From contig JAYJMM010000109.1 of NCBI GenBank assembly GCA_037349105.1, forward strand, positions 2,617,001 through 2,681,000: DNA of 64,000 nucleotides, given 5' to 3'. The notes under the pieces were generated by a model that did not search any database, was not told the origin of the DNA, and saw only the letters and a program-made list of their open reading frames with translations. Shown one piece after another: positions 24,701 through 36,700 of this stretch. Every line of letters starts with the position of its first letter. The stretch's first letter is position 1. Source of the stretch: Limnomonas spitsbergensis. Taxonomy: Eukaryota; Chlorophyta; Chlorophyceae; Chlamydomonadales. Made by a program: the position numbers and the translations under genes.

Positions 24701-27700
24701 TCCTAGTGGCGCAGGCAGTCCAGGATGGTTGGGTGGTTGGGTGGATAGGTCATGGGGGACAGGAAGCTGAGTGAGGGGGGTCCTAGTGGCGCAGGCAGTC
24801 CAGGATGGGTGGGTGGTTGGGTGGATGGGTCATACGGGACAGGAGGTTGAGTGAGGGGGGTCCTAGTGGCGCAGGCAGTCCAGGATGGGTGGGTGGTTGG
24901 GTGGATGGGTCATGGGGGACAGGAGGCTGAGTGGGGAGGATCCTAGTGGCGCAGGCAGTCCAGGATGGGTGGGTGGGTGGGTGGGTCACGGGGGACAGGA
25001 GGCTGAGTGGGGAGGATCCAAGTGGTGCAGATAGTCCAGGATGGGTGGGTGGGTGGGTGGGTCATGGGGGACAGGAGGCTGGGTGGGGAGGATCCTAGTG
25101 GTGCAGGCAGTCCAGGATGGGTGGATGGGTGGGTGGGTCATGGGGGGCAGGAGGCTGAGTGGGGAGGATCCTAGTGGCGCAGGCAGTCCAGGATGGGTGG
25201 GTGGGTCATGGGGGACAGGAGGCTGGGTGGGGAGGATCCTAGTGGTACTGGCAGTCCAGGATGGGTGGGTGGTTGGGTGGATGGGTCATGGGGGACAGGA
25301 GGCTGAGTGGGGAGGATCCTAGTGGCGCAGGCAGTCCAGGATGGGTGGGTGGGTCATGGGGGACAGGAGGCTGAGTGAGGGGGGTCCTAGTGGCGCAGGC
25401 AGTCCAGGATGGGTGGGTGGTTGGGTGGATGGGTCATGGGGGACAGGAGGCTGAGTGGGGAGGATCCTAGTGGCGCAGGCAGTCCAGGATGGGTGGGTGG
25501 GTCATGGGGGACAGGAGGCTGAGTGAGGGGGGTCCTAGTGGCGCAGGCAGTCCAGGATGGGTGGGTGGTTGGGTGGATGGGTCATGTGAGACAGGAGGCT
25601 GAGTGGGGAGGATCCTTGTGGCGCAGGCAGTTCGGGATGGGTGGGTGGGTCATGGGGGACAGGGGGCTGAGTGAGGGGGGTCCTAGTGGCGCAGGCAGTC
25701 CAGGATGGGTGGGTGGGTGGGTGGACGGGTCATGGGGGACAGGAGACTGAGTGGGGAGGATCCTAGTGGTGCAGGCAGTCCAGGATGGGTGGGTGGGTCA
25801 TGGGGGACAGGAGGTTGAGTGAGGGGGGTCCTAGTGGCGCAGGCAGTCCAGGATGGGTGGGTGGGTCATGGGGGACAGGAGGTTGAGTGAGGGGGGTCCT
25901 AGTGGCGCAGGCAGTCCAGGATGGGTGGGTGGGTCATGGGGGACAGGAGGCTGAGTGAGGGGGGTCCTAGTGGCGCAGGCAGTCCAGGATGGGTGGGTGG
26001 GTCATGGGGGACAGGAGGTTGAGTGAGGGGGGTCCTAGTGGCGCAGGCAGTCCAGGATGGGTGGGTGGGTCATGGGGGACAGGAGGTTGAGTGAGGGGGG
26101 TCCTAGTGGCGCAGGCAGTCCAGGATGGGTGGGTGGGTCATGGGGGACAGGAGGTTGAGTGAGGGGGGTCCTAGTGGCGCAGGCAGTCCAGGACGGGTGG
26201 GTGGGTCATGGGGGACAGGAGGTTGAGTGAAGGGGGTCCTAGTGGTGCAGGCAGTCCAGGATGAGTGGGTGGGCCATGGGGGACAGGAGGTTGAGTGAGG
26301 GGGGTCCTAGTGGTGCAGGCAGTCCAGGATGGGTGGGTGGGTCATGGGGGACAGGAGGTTGAGTGAGGGGGGTCCTAGTGGTGCAGGCAGTCCAGGATGG
26401 GTGGGTGGGTCATGGGGGACAGGAGGTTGAGTGAGGGGGGTCCTAGTGGTGCAGGCAGTCCAGGATGGGTGGGTGGGTCATGGGGGACAGGAGGTTGAGT
26501 GAGGGGGGTCCTAGTGGTGCAGGCAGTCCAGGATGGGTGGGTGGGTCATGGGGGACAGGAGGTTGAGTGAGGGGGGTCCTAGTGGTGCAGGCAGTCCAGG
26601 ATGGGTGGATGGGTCATGGGGGACAGGAGGTTGAGTGAGGGGGGTCCTAGTGGTGCAGGCAGTCCAGGATGGGTGGGTGGTTGGGTGGATGGGTCATGGG
26701 GGACAGGAGGCTGAGTGAGGGGGGTCCTAGTGGCGCAGGCAGTCCAGGATGGGTGGGTGGTTGGGTGGATGGGTCATGGGGGACAGGAGGTTGAGTGAGG
26801 GGGGTCCTAGTGGCGCAGGCAGTCCAGGATGGGTGGGTGGTTGGGTGGATGGGTCATGGGGGACAGGAGGTTGAGTGAGGGGGGTCCTAGTGGCGCAGGC
26901 AGTCCAGGATGGTTGGGTGGTTGGGTGGATTGGTCATTGGGGACAGGAGGCTGAGTGAGGGGGGTCCTAGTGGCGCAGGCTGTCCAGGATGGGTGGGTGG
27001 TTGGGTGGATAGGTCATTGGGGACAGGAGGCTGAGTGAGGGGGGTCCTAGTGGCGCAGGCTGTCCAGGATGGGTGGGTGGTTGGGTGGATGGGTCATACG
27101 GGACAGGAGGTTGAGTGAGGGGGGTCCTAGTGGCGCAGGCAGTCCAGGATGGGTGGGTGGTTGGGTGGATGGGTCATGGGGGACAGGAGGCTGAGTGGGG
27201 AGGTTCCTAGTGGCGCAGGCAGTCCAGGATGGGTGGGTGGGTCATGGGGGACAGGAGGTTGAGTGAGGGGGGTCCTAGTGGCGCAGGCAGTCCAGGATGG
27301 GTGGGTGGGTCATGGGGGACAGGAGGTTGAGTGAGGGGGGTCCTAGTGGTGCAGGCAGTCCAGGATGAGTGGGTGGGCCATGGGGGACAGGAGGTTGAGT
27401 GAGGGGGGTCCTAGTGGTGCAGGCAGTCCAGGATGGGTGGGTGGGTCATGGGGGACAGGAGGTTGAGTGAGGGGGGTCCTTGTGGTGCAGGCAGTCCAGG
27501 ATGGGTGGGTGGGTCATGGGGGACAGGAGGTTGAGTGAGGGGGGTCCTAGTGGTGCAGGCAGTCCAGGATGGGTGGGTGGGTCATGGGGGACAGGAGGTT
27601 GAGTGAGGGGGGTCTTAGTGGTGCAGGCAGTCCAGGATGGGTGGGTGGGTCATGGGGGACAGGAGGTTGAGTGAGGGGGGTCCTAGTGGTGCAGATAGTC

Positions 27701-30700
27701 CAGGATGGGTGGATGGGTCATGGGGGACAGGAGGTTGAGTGAGGGGGGTCCTAGTGGTGCAGGCAGTCCAGGATGGGTGGGTGGTTGGGTGGATGGGTCA
27801 TGGGGGACAGGAGGGTGAGAGAGGGGGGTCCTAGTGGCGCAGGCAGTCCAGGATGGGTGGGTGGTTGGGTGGATGGGTCATGGGGGACTGGAGGTTGAGT
27901 GAGGGGGGTCCTAGTGGCGCAGGCAGTCCAGGATGGGTGGGTGGTTGGGTGGATGGGTCATGGGGGACAGGAGGTTGAGTGAGGGGGGTCCTAGTGGCGC
28001 AGGCAGTCCAGGATGGTTGGGTGGTTGGGTGGATAGGTCATTGGGGACAGGAGGCTGAGTGAGGGGGGTCCTAGTGGCGCAGGCTGTCCAGGATGGGTGG
28101 GTGGTTGGGTGGATGGGTCATACGGGACAGGAGGTTGAGTGAGGGGGGTCCTAGTGGCGCAGGCAGTCCAGGATGGGTGGGTGGTTGGGTGGATGGGTCA
28201 TGGGGGACAGGAGGCTGAGTGGGGAGGTTCCTAGTGGCGCAGGCAGTTCGGGATGGGTGGGTGGGTCATGGGGGACAGGGGGCTGAGTGAGGGGGGTCCT
28301 AGTGGCGCAGGCAGTCCAGGATGGGTGGGTGGGTGGGTGGACAGGTCATGGGGAACAGGAGACTGAGTGGGGAGGATCCTAGTGGTGCAGGCAGTCCATG
28401 ATGGGTGGGTGGGTCATGGGGGACAGGAGGTTGAGTGAGGGGGGTCCTAGTGGCGCAGGCAGTCCAGGATGGGTGGGTGGGTCATGGGGGACAGGAGGCT
28501 GAGTGAGGGGGGTCCTAGTGGCGCAGGCAGTCCAGGATGGGTGGGTGGGTCATGGGGGACAGGAGGCTGAGTGAGGGGGGTCCTAGTGGCGCAGGCAGTC
28601 TAGGATGGGTGGGTGGGTCATGGGGGACAGGAGGTTGAGTGAGGGGGGTCCTAGTGGCGCAGGCAGTCCAGGATGGGTGGGTGGGTCATGGGGGACAGGA
28701 GGTTGAGTGAGGGGGGTCCTAGTGGCGCAGGCAGTCCAGGATGGGTGGGTGGGTCATGGGGGACAGGAGGTTGAGTGAGGGGGGTCCTAGTGGTGCAGGC
28801 AGTCCAGGATGGGTGGGTGGGTCATGGGGGACAGGAGGTTGAGTGAGGGGGGTCCTAGTGGTGCAGGCAGTCCAGGATGGGTGGGTGGGTCATGGGGGAC
28901 AGGAGGTTGAGTGAGGGGGGTCCTAGTGGTGCAGGCAGTCCAGGATGGGTGGGTGGGTCATGGGGGACAGGAGGTTGAGTGAGGGGGGTCCTAGTGGTGC
29001 AGGCAGTCCAGGATGGGTGGATGGGTCATGGGGGACAGGAGGCTGAGTGAGGGGGGTCCTAGTGGTGCAGGCAGTCCAGGATGGGTGGGTGGGTCATGGG
29101 GGACAGGAGGTTGAGTGAGGGGGGTCCTAGTGGCGCAGGCAGTCCAGGATGGGTGGGTGGGTCATGGGGGACAGGAGGCTGAGTGAGGGGGGTCCTAGTG
29201 GCGCACTCAGTCCAGGATGGGTGGGTGGGTCATGGGGGACAGGAGGTTGAGTGAGGGGGGTCCTAGTGGTGCAGGCAGTCGAGGATGGGTGGGTGGGTCA
29301 TGGGGGACAGGAGGTTGAGTGAGGGGGGTCCTAGTGGTGCAGGCAGTCCAGGATGGGTGGGTGGGTCATGGGGGACAGGAGGTTGAGTGAGGGGGGTCCT
29401 AGTGGTGCAGGCAGTCCAGGATGGGTGGGTGGGTCATGGGGGACAGGAGGTTGAGTGAGGGGGGTCCTAGTGGCGCAGGTAGTCCAGGATGGGTGGGTGG
29501 GTCATGGGGGACAGGAGGCTGAGTGAGGGGGGTCCTAGTGGTGCAGGCAGTCCAGGATGGGTGGGTGGGTCATGGGGGACAGGAGGTTGAGTGAGGGGGG
29601 TCCTAGTGGTGCAGGCAGTCCAGGATGGGTGGATGGGTCATGGGGGACAGGAGGTTGAGTGAGGGGGGTCCTAGTGGTGCAGGCAGTCCAGGATGGGTGG
29701 GTGGGTCATGGGGGACAGGAGGTTGAGTGAGGGGGGTCATAGTGGTGCAGGCAGTCCAGGATGGGTGGGTGGGTCATGGGGGACAGGAGGTTGAGTGAGG
29801 GGGGTCCTAGTGGTGCAGGCAGTCCAGGATGGGTGGATGGGTCATGGGGGACAGGAGGCTGAGTGAGGGGGGTCCTAGTGGTGCAGGCAGTCCAGGATGG
29901 GTGGGTGGGTCATGGGGGACAGGAGGTTGAGTGAGGGGGGTCCTAGTGGCGCAGGCAGTCCAGGATGGGTGGGTGGGTCATGGGGGACAGGAGGCTGAGT
30001 GAGGGGGGTCCTAGTGGCGCACTCAGTCCAGGATGGGTGGGTGGGTCATGGGGGACAGGAGGTTGAGTGAGGGGGGTCCTAGTGGTGCAGGCAGTCCAGG
30101 ATGGGTGGGTGGGTCATGGGGGACAGGAGGTTGAGTGAGGGGGGTCCTAGTGGTGCAGGCAGTCCAGGATGGGTGGGTGGGTCATGGGGGACAGGAGGTT
30201 GAGTGAGGGGGGTCCTAGTGGCGCAGGTAGTCCAGGATGGGTGGGTGGGTCATGGGGGACAGGAGGTTGAGTGAGGGGGGTCCTAGTGGCGCAGGCAGTC
30301 CAGGATGGGTGGGTGGGTCATGGGGGACAGGAGGCTGAGTGAGGGGGGTCCTAGTGGTGCAGGCAGTCCAGGATGGTTGGGTGGTTGGGTGGATGGGTCA
30401 TGGGGGACAGGAGGCTGAGTGGGGAGGATCCTAGTGGCGCAGGCAGTCCAGGATGGGTGGGTGGGTCATGGGGGGCAGGAGGCTGAGTGAGGGGGGTCCT
30501 AGTGGCGCAGGCAGTCCAGGATGGGTGGGTGGTTGGGTGGATGGGTCATGTGAGACAGGAGGCTGAGTGGGGAGGATCCTAGTGGCGCAGGCAGTTCGGC
30601 ATGGGTGGGTGGGTCATGGGGGACAGGAGGCTGAGTGAGGGGGGTCCTAGTGGTGCAGGCAGTCCAGGATGGGTGGGTGGGTGGGTGGACGGGTCATGGG

Positions 30701-33700
30701 GGACAGGAGGTTGAGTGGGGAGGTTCCTAGTGGCGCAGGCAGTTCGGGATGGGTGGGTGGGTCATGGGGGACAGGGGGCTGAGTGAGGGGGGTCCTAGTG
30801 GCGCAGGCAGTCCAGGATGGGTGGGTGGGTGGGTGGACAGGTCATGGGGAACAGGAGACTGAGTGGGGAGGATCCTAGTGGTGCAGGCAGTCCATGATGG
30901 GTGGGTGGGTCATGGGGGACAGGAGGTTGAGTGAGGGGGGTCCTAGTGGCGCAGGCAGTCCAGGATGGGTGGGTGGGTCATGGGGGACAGGAGGCTGAGT
31001 GAGGGGGGTCCTAGTGGCGCAGGCAGTCCAGGATGGGTGGGTGGGTCATGGGGGACAGGAGGCTGAGTGAGGGGGGTCCTAGTGGCGCAGGCAGTCTAGG
31101 ATGGGTGGGTGGGTCATGGGGGACAGGAGGTTGAGTGAGGGGGGTCCTAGTGGCGCAGGCAGTCCAGGATGGGTGGGTGGGTCATGGGGGACAGGAGGTT
31201 GAGTGAGGGGGGTCCTAGTGGCGCAGGCAGTCCAGGATGGGTGGGTGGGTCATGGGGGACAGGAGGTTGAGTGAGGGGGGTCCTAGTGGTGCAGGCAGTC
31301 CAGGATGGGTGGGTGGGTCATGGGGGACAGGAGGTTGAGTGAGGGGGGTCCTAGTGGTGCAGGCAGTCCAGGATGGGTGGGTGGGTCATGGGGGACAGGA
31401 GGTTGAGTGAGGGGGGTCCTAGTGGTGCAGGCAGTCCAGGATGGGTGGGTGGGTCATGGGGGACAGGAGGTTGAGTGAGGGGGGTCCTAGTGGTGCAGGC
31501 AGTCCAGGATGGGTGGATGGGTCATGGGGGACAGGAGGCTGAGTGAGGGGGGTCCTAGTGGTGCAGGCAGTCCAGGATGGGTGGGTGGGTCATGGGGGAC
31601 AGGAGGTTGAGTGAGGGGGGTCCTAGTGGCGCAGGCAGTCCAGGATGGGTGGGTGGGTCATGGGGGACAGGAGGCTGAGTGAGGGGGGTCCTAGTGGCGC
31701 ACTCAGTCCAGGATGGGTGGGTGGGTCATGGGGGACAGGAGGTTGAGTGAGGGGGGTCCTAGTGGTGCAGGCAGTCGAGGATGGGTGGGTGGGTCATGGG
31801 GGACAGGAGGTTGAGTGAGGGGGGTCCTAGTGGTGCAGGCAGTCCAGGATGGGTGGGTGGGTCATGGGGGACAGGAGGTTGAGTGAGGGGGGTCCTAGTG
31901 GTGCAGGCAGTCCAGGATGGGTGGGTGGGTCATGGGGGACAGGAGGTTGAGTGAGGGGGGTCCTAGTGGCGCAGGTAGTCCAGGATGGGTGGGTGGGTCA
32001 TGGGGGACAGGAGGCTGAGTGAGGGGGGTCCTAGTGGTGCAGGCAGTCCAGGATGGGTGGGTGGGTCATGGGGGACAGGAGGTTGAGTGAGGGGGGTCCT
32101 AGTGGTGCAGGCAGTCCAGGATGGGTGGGTGGGTCATGGGGGACAGGAGGTTGAGTGAGGGGGGTCCTAGTGGTGCAGGCAGTCCAGGATGGGTGGGTGG
32201 GTCATGGGGGACAGGAGGTTGAGTGAGGGGGGTCATAGTGGTGCAGGCAGTCCAGGATGGGTGGGTGGGTCATGGGGGACAGGAGGTTGAGTGAGGGGGG
32301 TCCTAGTGGTGCAGGCAGTCCAGGATGGGTGGATGGGTCATGGGGGACAGGAGGCTGAGTGAGGGGGGTCCTAGTGGTGCAGGCAGTCCAGGATGGGTGG
32401 GTGGGTCATGGGGGACAGGAGGTTGAGTGAGGGGGGTCCTAGTGGCGCAGGCAGTCCAGGATGGGTGGGTGGGTCATGGGGGACAGGAGGCTGAGTGAGG
32501 GGGGTCCTAGTGGCGCACTCAGTCCAGGATGGGTGGGTGGGTCATGGGGGACAGGAGGTTGAGTGAGGGGGGTCCTAGTGGTGCAGGCAGTCCAGGATGG
32601 GTGGGTGGGTCATGGGGGACAGGAGGTTGAGTGAGGGGGGTCCTAGTGGTGCAGGCAGTCCAGGATGGGTGGGTGGGTCATGGGGGACAGGAGGTTGAGT
32701 GAGGGGGGTCCTAGTGGCGCAGGTAGTCCAGGATGGGTGGGTGGGTCATGGGGGACAGGAGGTTGAGTGAGGGGGGTCCTAGTGGCGCAGGCAGTCCAGG
32801 ATGGGTGGGTGGGTCATGGGGGACAGGAGGCTGAGTGAGGGGGGTCCTAGTGGTGCAGGCAGTCCAGGATGGTTGGGTGGTTGGGTGGATGGGTCATGGG
32901 GGACAGGAGGCTGAGTGGGGAGGATCCTAGTGGCGCAGGCAGTCCAGGATGGGTGGGTGGGTCATGGGGGGCAGGAGGCTGAGTGAGGGGGGTCCTAGTG
33001 GCGCAGGCAGTCCAGGATGGGTGGGTGGTTGGGTGGATGGGTCATGTGAGACAGGAGGCTGAGTGGGGAGGATCCTAGTGGCGCAGGCAGTTCGGCATGG
33101 GTGGGTGGGTCATGGGGGACAGGAGGCTGAGTGAGGGGGGTCCTAGTGGTGCAGGCAGTCCAGGATGGGTGGGTGGGTGGGTGGACGGGTCATGGGGGAC
33201 AGGAGGTTGAGTGAGGGGGGTCCTAGTGGCGCAGGCAGTCCAGGATGGGTGGGTGGGTCATGGGGGACAGGAGGTTGAGTGAGGGGGGTCCTAGTGGCGC
33301 AGGCAGTCCAGGATGGGTGGGTGGGTCATGGGGGACAGGAGGCTGAGTGAGGGGGGTCCTAGTGGCGCAGGCAGTCCAGGATGGGTGGGTGGGTCATGGG
33401 GGACAGGAGGTTGAGTGAGGGGGGTCCTAGTGGTGCAGGCAGTCCAGGATGGGTGGGTGGGTCATGGGGGACAGGAGGTTGAGTGAGGGGGGTCCTAGTG
33501 GCGCAGGCAGTCCAGGATGGGTGGGTGGGTCATGGGGGACAGGAGGTTGAGTGAGGGGGGTCCTAGTGGCGCAGGCAGTCCAGGATGGGTGGGTGGGTCA
33601 TGGGGGACAGGAGGTTGAGTGAGGGGGGTCCTAGTGGTGCAGGCAGTCCAGGATGAGTGGGTGGGTCATGGGGGACAGGAGGTTGAGTGAGGGGGGTCCT

Positions 33701-36700
33701 AGTGGTGCAGGCAGTCCAGGATGGGTGGGTGGGTCATGGGGGACAGGAGGTTGAGTGAGGGGGGTCCTAGTGGTGCAGGCAGTCCAGGATGGGTGGGTGG
33801 GTCATGGGGGACAGGAGGCTGAGTGAGGGGGGTCCTAGTGGTGCAGGCAGTCCAGGATGGGTGGGTGGGTCATGGGGGACAGGAGGTTGAGTGAGGGGGG
33901 TCCTAGTGGTGCAGGCAGTCCAGGATGGGTGGGTGGGTCATGGGGGACAGGAGGTTGAGTGAGGGGGGTCCTAGTGGTGCAGGCAGTCCAGGATGGGTGG
34001 ATGGGTCATGGGGGACAGGAGGTTGAGTGAGGGGGGTCCTAGTGGTGCAGGCAGTCCAGGATGGGTGGGTGGGTCATGGGGGACAGGAGGCTGAGTGAGG
34101 GGGGTCCTAGTGGCGCACTCAGTCCAGGATGGGTGGGTGGGTCATGGGGGACAGGAGGTTGAGTGAGGGGGGTCCTAGTGGTGCAGGCAGTCCATGATGG
34201 GTGGGTGGGTCATGGGGGACAGGAGGTTGAGTGAGGGGGGTCCTAGTGGTGCAGGCAGTCCAGGATGGGTGGGTGGGTCATGGGGGACAGGAGGTTGAGT
34301 GAGGGGGGTCCTAGTGGCGCAGGTAGTCCAGGATGGGTGGGTGGGTCATGGGGGACAGGAGGCTGAGTGAGGGGGGTCCTAGTGGTACAGGCAGTGCAGG
34401 ATGGGTGGGTGGGTCATGGGGGACAGGTGGTTCAGTGAGGGGGGTCCTAGTGGCGCAGGTAGTCCAGGATGGGTGGGTGGGTCATGGGGGACAGGAGGTT
34501 GAGTGAGGGGGTTCCTAGTGGTGCAGGCAGTCCAGGATGGGTGGGTGGGTCATGGGGGACAGGAGGTTGAGTGAGGGGGGTCCTAGTGGTGCAGGCAGTC
34601 CAGGAGTATGTGTGTCCTACTGTCCTTGTTACATAGTCCATCCCCAATGCTCTGTTGTGTGTCCTACAACTACAGTCAATCCATGACGTTTGGTTGTATG
34701 TGTCCTAGTCAGTGCTGTGCAATGGCGCCGCAATATAGAAATTGTATCTGTAGTTGAGCTTAGTCATTCCATAGGCCCACGTGGCCCAGTGTTCAGGTGG
34801 GCCCAGAAGGCATGCACCGTTATAAACAGAACACCAGATATTGTGCCTCACTCTGACAAGCTCAGACACACCCTTTATCCATTTTGTGTTCAGACGCGTG
34901 CAGTACATATTATTGTACCGGAATATACTACAGGGCCTATATGCCCTTTCAAGGAGTTTGCCCTTCTTCTTTCATGAAGCATGCGGTGATTTGTTCCCTG
35001 CCAAGTCGACTTCTTAAGTTGGGGTTTCTTTTAAGGGCTGAGGCTGTTCACGTGTGACTTTATTTTTCACTCGACGAGGCACCACCAGGCGTATGGGATC
35101 CGTTTTCTAGCGTGGGAGGGGTTTTACAGTGCGGGGAGCTTTCTGGGGTTCCACCTTGAAGTCTTGGTGGGAGTAAACTTTCTGGACTAAGTCATTTTGT
35201 CACTCCATTAGGCACCACCAGGCGTATGGGATCTGTGTTCTCGTGTACCACAGGAGGGCCATGCGTGTCCTCAACCCATCCACCGATTGCTTTTGCTCGC
35301 AGGTTTCACCGCCATGAGCAAAGAAGTGGCACCCACTGCAATCCTGGTCTTTCTGAACAAGTGAGAAGGTCAAGGGATGCTGCATCAGCCCTAGGCCATG
35401 AGAACAAACCCGGATGGCACCTAGGGCTGCTTTCAGAGTCAGACACCACCTCCGCCGAGATGCCCTGCTTTCCATCAGGAAGCAAAAGGCTGCATGCCCT
35501 TCTCTCCACGTATGCACTGATGCCCCTGGATGGGGCTTCGTATTCACTGAGAGTTTCAGCGACTATGCACCCACCAATCAGGCTGCCAAGGGTCCTTGGG
35601 CGGCCAGGTTGGGTAGACCCCTGCCATGGCTTTGCCTCCATAGCACGTCTTTGTTGGACCAGTTGGGGCCAGTTGGTGGCCAGCTGGTCAGTCGGGGCCA
35701 GTTGGTCAGTTGGTGGCCTGTTGGTCAGTCGGGGCCAGTTGGTCAGTTGGTGGCCAGTTGACCAGTTGGGCTGCTTTCAGAGTCGGACCCCCCCCCTAAA
35801 TGACTTCGATACGTGCTGCCTTCCAAACTGGTGGCATGCCCTGAACCCTGTATGTGCATGGATGGTCGCACAAGAGCTGTGTCAGTCTCTCTAGTCACTG
35901 TCTAGTCTCTAGTCACTCAAGGCTCTCTAGTCACTCTTGTTACAGAGATGCTACGCATCCACGGCTAGGTTGTTTTGGAGAGTCGAGACCAAGCGAACCC
36001 GAAAACCTCACCACCAGTAGTTCCAGGGCAGCCAGGTTTGCTTGAATCATCTCTTGAGCCTTGACAGTGGTGAATTCGACACTCGACCTGACAGAGTATG
36101 CCTGGCAGGTTGGATAGTCTTCAAAACCAAGACAAGCAAACAAAATATCGGTACCGCTGCGTGAATTTTGTGCTGATAAAATTGTTGGGCAGGTGGGGGC
36201 CCTCAGTGACTACCCTAGGCAACCAACCTGGGATCCCACACGGACATCCGCACAGTGTAGCTGCGGATGATTCGCTTGGATATGTTTTCCTAAACTCATA
36301 TAGGGCGGAGCCTACCTTTTCCAGCTTGTAATAGACACGGACACGTTCCTCCGGCCCAAGAAATTGTCAAGAACCAGGCATCAAAATCCAACGATGTATC
36401 AATCCAGTTCCTAGCCCTTGTTTATTTCCTGTTTTGCGCCTACTTGCATAGTGTGTGTTTGTGTGAATGTCTCCCCCTTCTTTCCAGGCTGTACACCATG
36501 TTTGATTACCTCGTGGAGCATCACAACATCATGAAGGTGGACACTATAGGAGACTGCTACATCGTGGCAGGAGGCCTCATGGAGAGTGATGGACAGGGAT
36601 TCTACCAGGTGAGGGGCCGCTGCACATGTGCCCTGCCTCAGGCTGGGATGTGCTGGGTCAGGCATCCTGGACCCCATTATGCCAAGGCTCTGCATGCATC

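Noticed and set aside
20838..34603. CRISPR-like array
   Set aside because: The units are contiguous 68-80 bp repeats with no unique spacers, in an intron of a eukaryotic gene; this is a minisatellite.
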